Assembly: GCA_023701225.1 (NCBI GenBank)
Contig: JAMPXM010000003.1
Location: 1 to 43,962, forward strand
Source of the DNA: Pseudobdellovibrionaceae bacterium
GTDB lineage: Bacteria > Bdellovibrionota > Bdellovibrionia > Bdellovibrionales > JAMPXM01
DNA: 43,962 nt
Reading direction: 5' to 3'
In this document: positions 32,284-42,406 of the stretch, piece after piece
Layout: each line of letters starts with the position of its first letter
Numbering within the stretch: position 1 is the stretch's first letter
Made by a program: the position numbers and the translations under genes
The notes under the pieces: model-generated
Seen by the model: the letters and a program-made list of their open reading frames with translations, nothing else
Database searches by the model: none
What the model was told of the DNA's origin: nothing

Positions 32284-33777
32284 ATGTTTAAAAAAGTCCT
32301 CATCGCCAATCGCGGCGAGATCGCGCTTCGCGTGATTCGCGGGTGCCGTGATCTTGGCATCTCATCCGTGGCCGTTTACTCAGATGCCGACCGCGACAGT
32401 TTGCATGTCGTGCTCGCCGACGAGGCGTACAACATCGGTCCCGCTCCGAGCAAAGACTCCTACCTAAAAATCGAAAACATCCTGCATGCCGCGAAAATTT
32501 CTGGCGCGGACGCGATTCATCCCGGCTACGGCTTCCTGTCCGAGAACGCCCAATTCGCCGAAGCATGCGAGCAGGCCGGTATCGTTTTCATCGGGCCGAC
32601 GCCACAGAATATTCGTGCAATGGGAGACAAACTCTCGGCGATCAAGCTCATGAAAGCCGCCGATGTTCCCACGGTGCCCGGCTCTGGTGGTCCTGTAGAC
32701 ACAGTCGAGGACGCCAAGCGCATCTGCGAAAAGATCGGCTTGCCCGTGATCATCAAGGCCACCGCCGGTGGCGGTGGTAAAGGGATGCGCATCGTCCACA
32801 AAATGGAGGAGCTCGAAAGCTCCTATCGCGCCGCCCGCTCGGAAGGCCTGAATTATTTCAAAAACGACACGGTCTATATCGAGCGCTACATCCAGAATCC
32901 GAAGCACATCGAGATTCAAGTCTTCGGCGACAAGCACGGCAATGTCGTGCACCTCTTTGAGCGCGAGTGCTCGATCCAGCGCCGTCACCAAAAGATCATC
33001 GAAGAAAGCCCAAGCCCTTCGGTGCCCGCGGATGTGCGCCAGAAGCTTGGCGAAGTCGCGGTTCGCGCCGCGAAGTCGATCAGTTACGTCGGCGCCGGGA
33101 CGTTTGAATTCATTTTCGATAACGTCACGAAAGAATTTTTCTTCATGGAAATGAATACGCGCCTGCAGGTCGAACATCCGATCACGGAGCTCGTGACCGG
33201 CGTCGACCTCGTACAAGAGCAGCTCTTCGTCGCCATGGGACGACCGCTCAGTTTTAAGCAGGAAGATATCGTTCAGCGTGGACATGCGATCGAAGCGCGG
33301 ATTTGCGCAGAAGATCCCGTGACCTTTGTGCCCAGCCCGGGGCTGATTCGTCGCTGTCGCCACCCGCAAGGTCCGTTCATTCGCGTCGACTCGTATGCCT
33401 ATCCGGGATACCAAGTGCCCATTTATTACGATCCCATGATCGCCAAGCTCATCGCGTGGGGTAAAACGCGCGAAGACGCCATTCGCCGCTTGGATCGTGC
33501 GCTGACCGAATTCACGCTCACAGGCATCAAGACCAACATCATTCTGCATAAGTCGATCTTGGCGGCGCCGAAATTCGTGGACGGATCCTATACGACGCAG
33601 TTCTGCGAAAAGGATCTCGAGATCAAGATGCCCAAGTTGTTCCGTATCGTCGACGACCATGTGTTCTTGATCACGGCCGCAATCGCCGCGTTCAACGACA
33701 AAAAGTCCAAAAATGTATCCGAGTACAGCGTCGCAAGCCGCTGGAAGAACTTAGGCCGTAAAGCTCAATTGAGGTGA
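32284..33777 (+). CDS. Biotin carboxylase subunit of the acyl-CoA carboxylase
   Basis: ATP-grasp enzyme of 497 residues that carboxylates biotin. Features: FKKVLIANRGEIALRVIR (start), SDADRDSLHVVLADEAYNIGPAPSKDSYL-type region, ATP lid KATAGGGGKGMR, EECSIQRRHQK-type stretch and the invariant EMNTRLQVEHPITELVTG. The BCCP domain of full PccA is not attached but is encoded separately just downstream. AGGAG lies five bases before the ATG. Sits 32 nt after pccB. Confidence 0.93.
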   Translation: MFKKVLIANRGEIALRVIRGCRDLGISSVAVYSDADRDSLHVVLADEAYNIGPAPSKDSYLKIENILHAAKISGADAIHPGYGFLSENAQFAEACEQAGIVFIGPTPQNIRAMGDKLSAIKLMKAADVPTVPGSGGPVDTVEDAKRICEKIGLPVIIKATAGGGGKGMRIVHKMEELESSYRAARSEGLNYFKNDTVYIERYIQNPKHIEIQVFGDKHGNVVHLFERECSIQRRHQKIIEESPSPSVPADVRQKLGEVAVRAAKSISYVGAGTFEFIFDNVTKEFFFMEMNTRLQVEHPITELVTGVDLVQEQLFVAMGRPLSFKQEDIVQRGHAIEARICAEDPVTFVPSPGLIRRCRHPQGPFIRVDSYAYPGYQVPIYYDPMIAKLIAWGKTREDAIRRLDRALTEFTLTGIKTNIILHKSILAAPKFVDGSYTTQFCEKDLEIKMPKLFRIVDDHVFLITAAIAAFNDKKSKNVSEYSVASRWKNLGRKAQLR

Positions 33778-33780
33778 TCC

Positions 33781-34311
33781 ATGTTCTTCGAAGCTGAATT
33801 GCGCGATAAGCACTATAAAGTTGACGTCACCGAGACGCGGAGCCACTGGAACATCAACCTTCAAGAGGAAGATGGCGAGTGGATCCGCTACGAAATCTCG
33901 AAGAACGACTACAAGATGGTTGAAAACATCGTCAGCCTCATTTTTGCTGGCGGCTCTTATGTTTTAGACGTCTACGGCTCCGGCACGGAGTACAACGTTT
34001 ATACACGCGGCAGTTACCGCAACGTGAAAATCTATAATGACGAAAGCCTTCTGCACGAAAGCCTCAAGCGCGGCGGGCAACTCGGCAACGAAGCTCAGCT
34101 CACGGCTGGGATGCCAGGCAAGATCGTGAAAGTCATGGTCAACAAAGGTGAAATCGTGAAGGCAAACCAGCCTCTGCTCGTCATGGAGGCCATGAAAATG
34201 GAAAACGAAATGCGCGCGACTCATGAAGTGCGCATTCGCGAAATTCTCGTGAAGCCTGGCGACAGCGTGGAATCCGGTTCGACTCTAATCGCGTTCGAGC
34301 CTGTGAAATAA
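33781..34311 (+). CDS. Biotin carrier (biotin/lipoyl-attachment) protein
   Basis: A 176-residue protein. The last 75 residues form a biotinyl domain with EAMKMENEM, in which Lys139 is the expected biotinylation site. The N-terminal 100 residues are beta-rich and resemble the linker (BT) domain of PccA that docks the beta subunit. So the propionyl-CoA carboxylase here is split into three polypeptides, with beta, biotin carboxylase and carrier. Three nt separate it from the preceding stop and five from the mutase start. Confidence 0.9.
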   Translation: MFFEAELRDKHYKVDVTETRSHWNINLQEEDGEWIRYEISKNDYKMVENIVSLIFAGGSYVLDVYGSGTEYNVYTRGSYRNVKIYNDESLLHESLKRGGQLGNEAQLTAGMPGKIVKVMVNKGEIVKANQPLLVMEAMKMENEMRATHEVRIREILVKPGDSVESGSTLIAFEPVK

Positions 34312-34316
34312 ACAAG

Positions 34317-35930
<1,614 letters not shown>

Positions 35931-36025
35931 TGCGCGCGACGCCCTTCGCGCTACATGCAGACCTTATAGCCATCGCCGCGGTGTGCCGATTGCGGCTGAT
36001 GGAATGCTTGAGTTAGGAAGCGCTT

Positions 36026-36361
36026 GTGAAATCTCTTTTGGCTCTCTTGATCTTGTTTTTCACGTCGTTTGCGTTTGCCGGTAGCGGCTACAGCTGGGAC
36101 ATCGAGGGTTACTGTCGGTACTATTCGGGTGGTGGACGCGTAGGCAGAACGGTGAACGACCGCTTTTGTGGTGGCGGTGAGTATGCCTGGGATATCCAGG
36201 GGTATTGCCGCTATTACTCCCTCGGCGGACGAGCCGGTCGTTCGGTTAACGACACCTTCTGTGGTGGTGGTGGGTATACCTGGGATATCCGCGGCTATTG
36301 TCGCTACTATTCAGGCGGCGGTCGCATGGGCCGAACCGTGAACGACCACTTTTGCGACTAA
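36026..36361 (+). CDS. Secreted Cys-rich protein of three tandem 31-residue repeats
   Basis: A GTG start with AGGA seven bases upstream gives 111 residues. Residues 1-19 are a signal peptide. Then come three near-identical units of 31 residues (21-51, 52-82, 83-111). Each begins with a Tyr-x-Trp-Asp-Ile core, then GYCRYYS, a Gly/Arg-rich turn and a VND-x-FC end. Each unit has two Cys (30/48, 61/79, 92/110), spaced exactly 31 apart between units, so probably one disulfide per repeat. No family recognised. Aromatic, Arg and Gly residues suggest a cell-surface or glycan-binding role, which is speculation. Lies between the mutase operon and an MltD-like gene. Confidence 0.85.
   Translation: MKSLLALLILFFTSFAFAGSGYSWDIEGYCRYYSGGGRVGRTVNDRFCGGGEYAWDIQGYCRYYSLGGRAGRSVNDTFCGGGGYTWDIRGYCRYYSGGGRMGRTVNDHFCD
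36086..36358 (+). repeat. Three in-frame 93-bp direct repeats
   Basis: DNA repeats matching the three protein units (36086-36178, 36179-36271, 36272-36358). Copies differ at many third positions but keep the same residues, so they were duplicated long ago and kept by selection on the protein. Confidence 0.85.
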
Positions 36362-36485
36362 GCGTCTGATGGCTTCAGTCCCCACCACGCCAGATCGCGA
36401 AAAAGACAACGTCGCAAAAAATCCAACCCAAAGAATTCGAAATAGTAACAATTCTCGGCGTAGAACTTGAAAGATCTCCATCTAT

Positions 36486-36494
36486 CCCCCCCCC
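36486..36494. repeat. Poly-C tract
   Basis: Nine C in a row, followed by G and four more C, about 80 nt upstream of the MltD-like ATG. The longest homopolymer I noticed in the window. Such tracts can slip. Confidence 0.8.
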
Positions 36495-36573
36495 GCCCCT
36501 TCTCTTAAGTATTTGAAGTTCCTTGCCTAATTCTGGGTTCGCAAAGGCATTGGTCTTGCTCTTAGAGCGGCGT

Positions 36574-38094
36574 ATGTCGCTTGAACCCAAGACTGAACAT
36601 TCTCAAGGCCGTCTCCGTCTTCCGGAGTGGCTATCTCGGCCGCGGATGCTCCGTCGTCTGAGCATTGGCCTCTTGGTTTTGCTCCATGTCTTGGGCTTTG
36701 TTTGGCATCAATACGACGCTGGCCAAGAGGCACTCAACGCTGCGGATACCGTCGCGGCTGCGGGCGACACGATGGATGTGCCTGAAGTTTCGCTGACGGG
36801 ACCTTCGATTTTTGAACCCGGCTTTGGCCAAACTTTGATTCCGGGGCTTTCCTTTGAATCCGATCCGGCACCGTCGGCTCCAGAACGCTTGGAATTTGAT
36901 CGCGAGGCCGTCCTCTCGGACCAAGAAAATCGCATTCACGACGCTTTCCTGATTTCAGACGGACTGCGGGCTCGTGTCGGATTTTGGTTTGATGTCTATA
37001 CAAAATGGAGCGAGCACCAGCGCGTGATTCACCATGCCCGCTACCCATGGATCGTCTATCGCGTCGTCGACGTCACGTCGATTATCGAATCGCCGACACC
37101 CAAGTGGCGCTGGATGCGAAACCAGCATGCCGACAGTCTGGTGAAGAAAGAACTTTCAAAAATTCGCGCAGCACTTCGCTCGGTCTCCAAACGCCGGCAC
37201 CTCAATGACTTGAACTCTGATGAGCAAGATGTCGTCAACGCTCTCCACGGCTTGGGCGGCAATGTCCACACTCGTGCGCGTGCCGCTCTCGGCGAGACCC
37301 GCGTCCAAATGGGTCAGCGGAACTTTTTTGAAGAGGGATTGCGCATCAGCCCTCGCTACTTGCCGCAAATGGAACGCATTTTCGCGGCTCAGAAGCTGCC
37401 CATCGAACTCACTCGTCTGCCATTAGTGGAAAGCAGCTTCAACAAATTCGCGACCAGTAAAGATGGCGCCGCGGGTATTTGGCAGTTCATGAATAACGTG
37501 GGCGGAAAGTTCATGTTGATCAACGAACAGATCGACGAACGCCGCTCGCCATTCAAGGCCACCGAAGCGGCCGCACGCTTACTCAAAGAAAATCATCTCA
37601 TTCTCCATCGTCAGTGGCCGTTGGCCCTGACCGCCTACAACCATGGACCCAACGGCGTGCGACAGGCCGTGAAAGCGATGGGCACAAAAGACTTGTCACA
37701 AATCGTCGGCAAGTACCGCACGCGGATGTTCGGGTTCGCTTCGTCGAATTTTTATTCTTCGTTTTTGGCGGCGATGCATGCGCAGATGTACAACGACAAG
37801 ATTTGGCGCGGCCTTCAAACGGAACCCTCGCTAGATCCCCAAGTGGTCCGCCTTCCGCGCAGCTATCGCATCACGAAGTTGATGGCATTAACAGGTCTCG
37901 ATCGCGAGCAGATTCTTCTGTACAACCCGGACTTGAGTCAGATTCTCAAATACAACGGCTTAGTTCCACGCGGATTCCGCCTGCATGTGCCGAGTGATGC
38001 TCACTCCCGTGCCGTACAGAGGTTAGCGCAGCGAGTGGTTAAAGACGTTGATCACGCGGCTCTCCGTGAGAGCCGTGACCGATTGAATCTTTGA
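36574..38094 (+). CDS. MltD-like membrane-bound lytic transglycosylase
   Basis: Peptidoglycan lytic enzyme of 506 residues. The signal-anchor helix is at 31-43 (LSIGLLVLLHVLGFVW). A long low-complexity Asp/Pro-rich segment follows, then an SLT domain with the catalytic Glu286 in LPLVESSFNKFA, GAAGIWQFM and LALTAYNHGPNGV. The C-terminal 100 residues resemble the MltD domain before LysM, without clear LysM repeats. I chose the ATG at 36574. A TTG 51 nt upstream is open, and neither has a strong ribosome binding site. Its last 72 nt overlap the convergent gene at 38023. Confidence 0.85.
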   Translation: MSLEPKTEHSQGRLRLPEWLSRPRMLRRLSIGLLVLLHVLGFVWHQYDAGQEALNAADTVAAAGDTMDVPEVSLTGPSIFEPGFGQTLIPGLSFESDPAPSAPERLEFDREAVLSDQENRIHDAFLISDGLRARVGFWFDVYTKWSEHQRVIHHARYPWIVYRVVDVTSIIESPTPKWRWMRNQHADSLVKKELSKIRAALRSVSKRRHLNDLNSDEQDVVNALHGLGGNVHTRARAALGETRVQMGQRNFFEEGLRISPRYLPQMERIFAAQKLPIELTRLPLVESSFNKFATSKDGAAGIWQFMNNVGGKFMLINEQIDERRSPFKATEAAARLLKENHLILHRQWPLALTAYNHGPNGVRQAVKAMGTKDLSQIVGKYRTRMFGFASSNFYSSFLAAMHAQMYNDKIWRGLQTEPSLDPQVVRLPRSYRITKLMALTGLDREQILLYNPDLSQILKYNGLVPRGFRLHVPSDAHSRAVQRLAQRVVKDVDHAALRESRDRLNL

Positions 38095-40362
38095 AGAGCC
38101 CGCCGCAGAGACAACCGACACGGTTGCAAAGCCCTCTGGGACATTGAAAATCACGTAACCGCCACCCGCCACTCCGCTTGGACTCCAGAGCGCGTGGCCG
38201 CGCGCATCGAAATAAACGATCTTCGCCTGCTTGGCCGCGGCTTCTGGACGAAGATGAACTTGGTAGCCACTGCGCGCTTCGACGAAGCCAACGACAGTGC
38301 CTGAGGCTGGATCTTTTGAAATCCGACGATGATTGCGGACCTCGTCAACCCACCGCTGCTCGACCATTGGCGCATAAACAAACCCGCGTTCGCGCGGAAG
38401 ATTGATACGCGTCAGTGAGAATTGATCGCCCGCATCGACATCGAGAGTGATCAAACCTGTACCCAAAGCATAATTCAGCTTCGTGTGTCCGCTTGCGCCA
38501 ACGGAAAAGGCGGACTCTGAACCCACGGGCGTGATTTCCGCGGCCAACGGCACGTCCGTGCGGAAGGCATCGAACACACGAATGTCGATCTTGCGAGAGC
38601 GCTCCACTTCAAGATCGATACTCGACACATATTCCGCCTCGACCGGGAACAGTACGGGTTCCATGCCCACCTGACCATAAAACGCCTGAACGGCGTGCAC
38701 TCCCGGCTCGCGGATAATGAACGCGTAAGCTCCGTTGGCGGATGTGGCCGTCAAACTCGGGTCGGGTATGAAAAGGGAATTAAAATAGATCGGCTTGACG
38801 TTCTCTTCGCCCGTGAGCAGTTCCACGGTTGCTCCGGCAACGGGTTGGCGTCCTTGGCTCACGCGCCCCCAAACGACCGCGATCGGCTCGCGAGCATCCA
38901 AACCGCTGAGATGGCGGAATGCCGACATCATAGAATTGGGGAATAGCATGAGCTTGTTATCGCTTCCGGCTTCGACGAAAGCGAGGGTACCCCAATGACC
39001 CTGTTTACGGACCTTGGTAATAACAACCGAACCCGGCGCGATATCGTCGTCTTGAAACCGCCCATCGGCGCGCGCCACCAATGCCTGATCGATTTCTTCC
39101 AAATCCACGGCCGCACCCGGAATCGTCATGACTTTGTCCGCATGACTATAAGCAGATAGCACCTGGCCACGAATGCCGCGAATCACGGGTTGCATCGTCA
39201 GCTTGAGACCGTCGACTTGATACTGATTCGGGCGCGCCCGCACCGTCGAGAGCTCGATATGCCCGCGACCGAGGACATCGCCCGACGCGGTTTGCAACTC
39301 GCCGACAAGTTGGCCGAGTGTTTCCTGGAGATAAATTTCGTAACGGCCGTCACGTAACCAGACATAGCCCGATTCCAGACGCTCGCCTTCGGCTTCACGA
39401 TAAACCACGATTTGATCCGACGATGACGTCAAGGCAAGGCCGCCCGTCATCTCCAAAGGACCGGCAACGACCAGTTGATGTAACGTCGCGGCTGGCGCCT
39501 CTTCGGTCAACGCTTGGCGAGTGACCTGCTGCTCTGTCTCTCGTTTTTGCGCAGATCGACGGTCCGACAAGCCGCCCACACGGACTTGGGTCGGAGAAGT
39601 CCGTGCGCGTGTTCCCACAGAAGCGGCCACGGCTGCACGCGCATGATTTTGGTCTGCCGTGACGAGCGGAAAGAAAAGGCTACGAATCAATTCCGATCGC
39701 TCGATCTTCAACTCGGAGAGTCGGATTGTTTGGACAGCATGCTCGACAGGCGGGCGAGCCGCCGGCACTTCCGGCGCCGGTACATCCAATGCGCGAATCT
39801 GGCCGCCCGATACGAGCAAAGAACCAGGATCGGCGACGATCGCCCCCAACTCATCTGTTTCCGCTTGCACGGCGGAGGAAACAGCGAGGCTCGCTTGAAC
39901 CGCCTTCGGCGATACGGAGGCAGACGACTCCGCCAGAACCACACGCTCTTGTTGGTTCTGATTCATCCGCTGCGCCAATTTTTCGACGTCAGTCGCGATC
40001 TGCGCCTGCGTTATGCGAGCGGCCCGCTCGCGGGCTTCTTCAACCGCATGATTGGACGCCAGGATTTCTTGCGCCTTGGTGGTGAATTCCCGTTCACCAC
40101 TGGCCAAAATCTCCATCGGAGTAAAGGGCGAGAGATCGTCGAAATCGGTTTCCGCATCCCCGATCGTGTCTTCGAGAGCGGCGAACGCCGGTGAAGCGCG
40201 ATTGATTTGAATCTTCAAACCTTCGGCAAATGTACGCACATCAGTATCGGCGGGAGTCGGTGGATCAAGCCAAATCAGCGCCGGCAACGTCGCCGCAAGC
40301 GCAAGGCCGCAGGCGAAATGCAGAGGGAACTTGCGTTTTTTCGGCCGGCGAAAACGATACAC
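38023..40362 (-). CDS. Large membrane-anchored protein with carboxypeptidase-regulatory-like domains
   Basis: A 779-residue protein of unknown role. GTG start with GGAAG nine bases upstream. A basic N-terminus (RFRRPKKRKFP) and one transmembrane helix (15-31, FACGLALAATLPALIWL) give a single-pass protein with a large periplasmic part. Residues 90-140 are helical/coiled (EEARERAARITQAQIATDVEKLAQRM), 140-300 are low-complexity Ala/Ser/Pro, then several beta-sandwich modules. One near 520-590 matches a CarboxypepD regulatory-like fold (VWGRVSQGRQPVAGATVELLTG with YAFIIREPGVHAVQAFYG). Possible surface or peptidoglycan-linked factor. The end overlaps the MltD-like gene by 72 nt on the opposite strand. 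Confidence 0.7.
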   Translation of the reverse strand: MYRFRRPKKRKFPLHFACGLALAATLPALIWLDPPTPADTDVRTFAEGLKIQINRASPAFAALEDTIGDAETDFDDLSPFTPMEILASGEREFTTKAQEILASNHAVEEARERAARITQAQIATDVEKLAQRMNQNQQERVVLAESSASVSPKAVQASLAVSSAVQAETDELGAIVADPGSLLVSGGQIRALDVPAPEVPAARPPVEHAVQTIRLSELKIERSELIRSLFFPLVTADQNHARAAVAASVGTRARTSPTQVRVGGLSDRRSAQKRETEQQVTRQALTEEAPAATLHQLVVAGPLEMTGGLALTSSSDQIVVYREAEGERLESGYVWLRDGRYEIYLQETLGQLVGELQTASGDVLGRGHIELSTVRARPNQYQVDGLKLTMQPVIRGIRGQVLSAYSHADKVMTIPGAAVDLEEIDQALVARADGRFQDDDIAPGSVVITKVRKQGHWGTLAFVEAGSDNKLMLFPNSMMSAFRHLSGLDAREPIAVVWGRVSQGRQPVAGATVELLTGEENVKPIYFNSLFIPDPSLTATSANGAYAFIIREPGVHAVQAFYGQVGMEPVLFPVEAEYVSSIDLEVERSRKIDIRVFDAFRTDVPLAAEITPVGSESAFSVGASGHTKLNYALGTGLITLDVDAGDQFSLTRINLPRERGFVYAPMVEQRWVDEVRNHRRISKDPASGTVVGFVEARSGYQVHLRPEAAAKQAKIVYFDARGHALWSPSGVAGGGYVIFNVPEGFATVSVVSAAGSSKIQSVTALTESRVINVFNHSLR

Positions 40363-40378
40363 GTTCTGGTTCTTCCCT

Positions 40379-40400
40379 TGTCAAATCCGTTTGCAAACGG
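40379..40400 (-). promoter_or_regulatory. Perfect 14-bp palindrome next to TTGACA
   Basis: CCGTTTGCAAACGG at 40387-40400 is perfectly symmetric, and TTGACA (minus strand, 40384-40379) follows two bases later. Operator-like placement upstream of the 779-residue protein gene. The -10 would coincide with the GTG start, so the promoter itself is doubtful. Confidence 0.4.
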
Positions 40401-40412
40401 GAAAGCGCTCAT

Positions 40413-40429
40413 CGAGGGCCATGCCCTCG
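40413..40429 (-). terminator. Hairpin between the lipoprotein gene and the 779-residue protein gene
   Basis: Seven-bp GC-rich perfect stem (CGAGGGC/GCCCTCG) with a 3-nt loop, 28 nt after the lipoprotein stop. No U-tract. Confidence 0.4.
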
Positions 40430-40456
40430 TTAACAGCGAACGGTATATTTAGGCTC

Positions 40457-40948
40457 TCAAAACGGACGAAAATCGTCAATGACGTTGCGGTCTTCGCGAC
40501 TCTTGGCCAAGGCCACCTGCAAGCGTGCTGCGATTTGCCTGGACAGATTTTTGTCTAGTCCTGTTTGGCGATAACCAGAATTTGTTTTCTTTTCGCGATA
40601 AACGCGAATGGATGTTTGATAGGGCCGGCTATCGCCTAGAATCATGATATGCGCATAGGCGCGTTCCCGCTTGTCGGTACCGTCCGCAGTAAAGTCCCCA
40701 TAGGGGGAAAAATAGTTCGAAAAGAACTCTCGCTGATTTTCGCTCTTCACGCGAATACCGCGAGGAATCTGCTGCTGAATCACGTATTGCAGTAGGTTGA
40801 GAGACGTCGTGGGCTGGTTCTTGATAAGCACGCCCGACGCGCACCCCGTGGTTAACCAAACCAATATCGAGGTGGCGGCCAGGATAACCAGACTGGAGGC
40901 CAGGCGACCGACCTGGTGAGTCGGCCGCGACTTCCGGGAAAAAATCAC
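40457..40948 (-). CDS. Putative lipoprotein coupled to the transaldolase gene
   Basis: A 163-residue product with a GTG start that overlaps the transaldolase stop as GTGA and has AAGG seven bases upstream. An Arg/Lys-rich start leads to a hydrophobic stretch and the lipobox LTTGC (Cys36). The mature part includes [25 protein letters not shown] and ends [11 protein letters not shown], in mostly beta/alpha structure. Unrecognised family. The overlap with a cytoplasmic aldolase gene is a chance of order and tells little about function. A longer start at 41041 would remove the signal's N-terminal position, so it was rejected. Confidence 0.65.
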   Translation of the reverse strand: MIFSRKSRPTHQVGRLASSLVILAATSILVWLTTGCASGVLIKNQPTTSLNLLQYVIQQQIPRGIRVKSENQREFFSNYFSPYGDFTADGTDKRERAYAHIMILGDSRPYQTSIRVYREKKTNSGYRQTGLDKNLSRQIAARLQVALAKSREDRNVIDDFRPF

Positions 40949-41589
40949 TTCGGGACCTTTTCCCAATCTTTCAGGAACTGCTGAATACCCGCATCCGTGA
41001 GTGGATGCTTCGCGAGTTGCTGCATCACTTTGTATGGGCAAGTCACAATATCAGCGCCGATCTGCGCGCTCTCTAGCACATGAATGGGATGGCGCACGCT
41101 CGCAACCAGGATTTCAGTCTGGTAGCCGTAGTTGTCATAGATCTGACGAATTTGACTGATCAACTCCATGCCCGATGTGGAAATGTCGTCCAACCGGCCC
41201 ACGAACGGCGACACCATCGAGGCTCCGGCTTTTGCAACCATCAGAGCTTGGATTGGCGAGAAGACGAGCGTCACATTGGTCTTGATTTTTTCCGCGGCAA
41301 AACGACGCACGGCAATCAGACCTTGCTCGGTCATGGGAATTTTCACGACAACGTTGTCGTGAAGCTTCGCGAGTTCCAAACCTTCAGAGAACATTTTATC
41401 GGCTTCGAGACTCACGACTTCAGCGGAGATGGGGCCATCCACTGCCATGCAAATTTCTTTAATGACGTCGTTCATCTTTTTGCCGGTCTTGGCAATCAAT
41501 GTCGGATTGGTCGTGACTCCATCAACCCAACCGCGTGCGGTGGCTTCGCGAATTTCGGAAATATCCGCCGAATCGATGAAAAACTTCAT
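40945..41589 (-). CDS. Small transaldolase/fructose-6-phosphate aldolase-like protein
   Basis: A 214-residue class I aldolase of the MipB/TalC type (transaldolase subfamily 3). Schiff-base Lys83 in [11 protein letters not shown], with [11 protein letters not shown] near the start and SPFVGRLDD later, all typical. It exchanges dihydroxyacetone units in the pentose phosphate pathway. Transaldolase is more likely than FSA, but they cannot be told apart safely here. AAGGAG lies upstream of the ATG. Downstream of dapB, separated by a terminator-like hairpin, so probably its own transcript with the lipoprotein. Confidence 0.9.
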   Translation of the reverse strand: MKFFIDSADISEIREATARGWVDGVTTNPTLIAKTGKKMNDVIKEICMAVDGPISAEVVSLEADKMFSEGLELAKLHDNVVVKIPMTEQGLIAVRRFAAEKIKTNVTLVFSPIQALMVAKAGASMVSPFVGRLDDISTSGMELISQIRQIYDNYGYQTEILVASVRHPIHVLESAQIGADIVTCPYKVMQQLAKHPLTDAGIQQFLKDWEKVPK

Positions 41590-41650
41590 TACGATCTCCT
41601 TGCGCAGAATTGGCGTGAAAAGGCTCGTTTCGGTTTATGATTCAATGGGT

Positions 41651-41676
41651 TAAAAAGCAAGAGAAGCTTCGGCTTC
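41651..41676 (-). terminator. Terminator-like hairpin after dapB
   Basis: GAAGC/GCTTC stem (41663-41676) with a CGAA loop on the minus strand, followed by TCTTGCTTTTT. Lies 14 nt after the dapB stop and fits a rho-independent terminator with a short stem. Confidence 0.55.
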
Positions 41677-41689
41677 CACGTCGAGTCCA

Positions 41690-42406
41690 TCATGACCGGA
41701 TGACATCCGCCATTGTGTACACTCCCGCCGGGCGCCCCCGAATCCAACGCGCCGCACGCAGAGCGCCCCGTGCGAACACTCTCCGGTTCAGCGCGGAATG
41801 CTCCAGCGTGATGGTCTCTTCTTCCCCCATCGCCCAGATTTTGTGAATGCCGAAGACTCCGCCGCCGCGAATCGCGAGTGGCTCGGGCGTCGGACCGACT
41901 GCGGCCTCCAGCTTGTCTTGCAAAAACAACGCTGTGCCGCTCGGTTTATCTTTTTTGTGCTTGTGATGCGTTTCTTCGATTTGAAACTCAAAACCCTGCA
42001 GGCTTTTGAAGCCCGCGAGCATTTCCGCAAGCACAGCCACGCCCACGCTCATGTTCGGTGCCCACAGCACAGGTATGATTTGTCCAAGCGAGGAGATCTT
42101 CTTTTTTTGAGCAGCCGAAAGACCCGTGACGCCACTGACCAATGCGGTTCGGTTGGTCTTGCACCACGTGCACACCTCGTCCAATACCTCAGGTAGGGAA
42201 AAATCAATAACCACGTCGATTTTGCCCTTCGGCAAGCCACTCATCTTGCGGACGACATTCGGCGCCGGCAAGTCCGCCCGCCGCGAGACGGTGGCCACAA
42301 TTTCCAATGATGGATCCGTTGCAGCCAACGACAAAATCTCCTGGCCCATTCGTCCTGAGCCACCGATCACAGCGATTCGTAGTTGGTTTGCTTTCGACTT
42401 CGCCAT
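41690..42406 (-). CDS. dapB: 4-hydroxy-tetrahydrodipicolinate reductase DapB
   Basis: NAD(P)H-dependent reductase of the lysine/diaminopimelate pathway. The 238 residues carry GGSGRMG (nucleotide site), the GVTGLS/APNMSVGV region and the catalytic EETHHKHKKDKPSGTA stretch, whose His and Lys are all present. Slightly short for DapB (about 240-270). The ATG shares one base with the dapA stop (TGATG), so translation is coupled. A GTG one codon upstream is also open. Confidence 0.93.
   Translation of the reverse strand: MAKSKANQLRIAVIGGSGRMGQEILSLAATDPSLEIVATVSRRADLPAPNVVRKMSGLPKGKIDVVIDFSLPEVLDEVCTWCKTNRTALVSGVTGLSAAQKKKISSLGQIIPVLWAPNMSVGVAVLAEMLAGFKSLQGFEFQIEETHHKHKKDKPSGTALFLQDKLEAAVGPTPEPLAIRGGGVFGIHKIWAMGEEETITLEHSALNRRVFARGALRAARWIRGRPAGVYTMADVIRS

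Noticed and set aside
32464-33660. 398-codon minus-strand open frame opposite the biotin carboxylase gene
   Set aside because: Composition is the mirror of the real gene with no recognisable domain. Long antisense frames are common at this GC.
39514-40194. 226-codon plus-strand frame opposite the 779-residue protein gene
   Set aside because: Arg/His/Ser-rich shadow of the Ala/Ser/Pro-rich linker, with no family signature.
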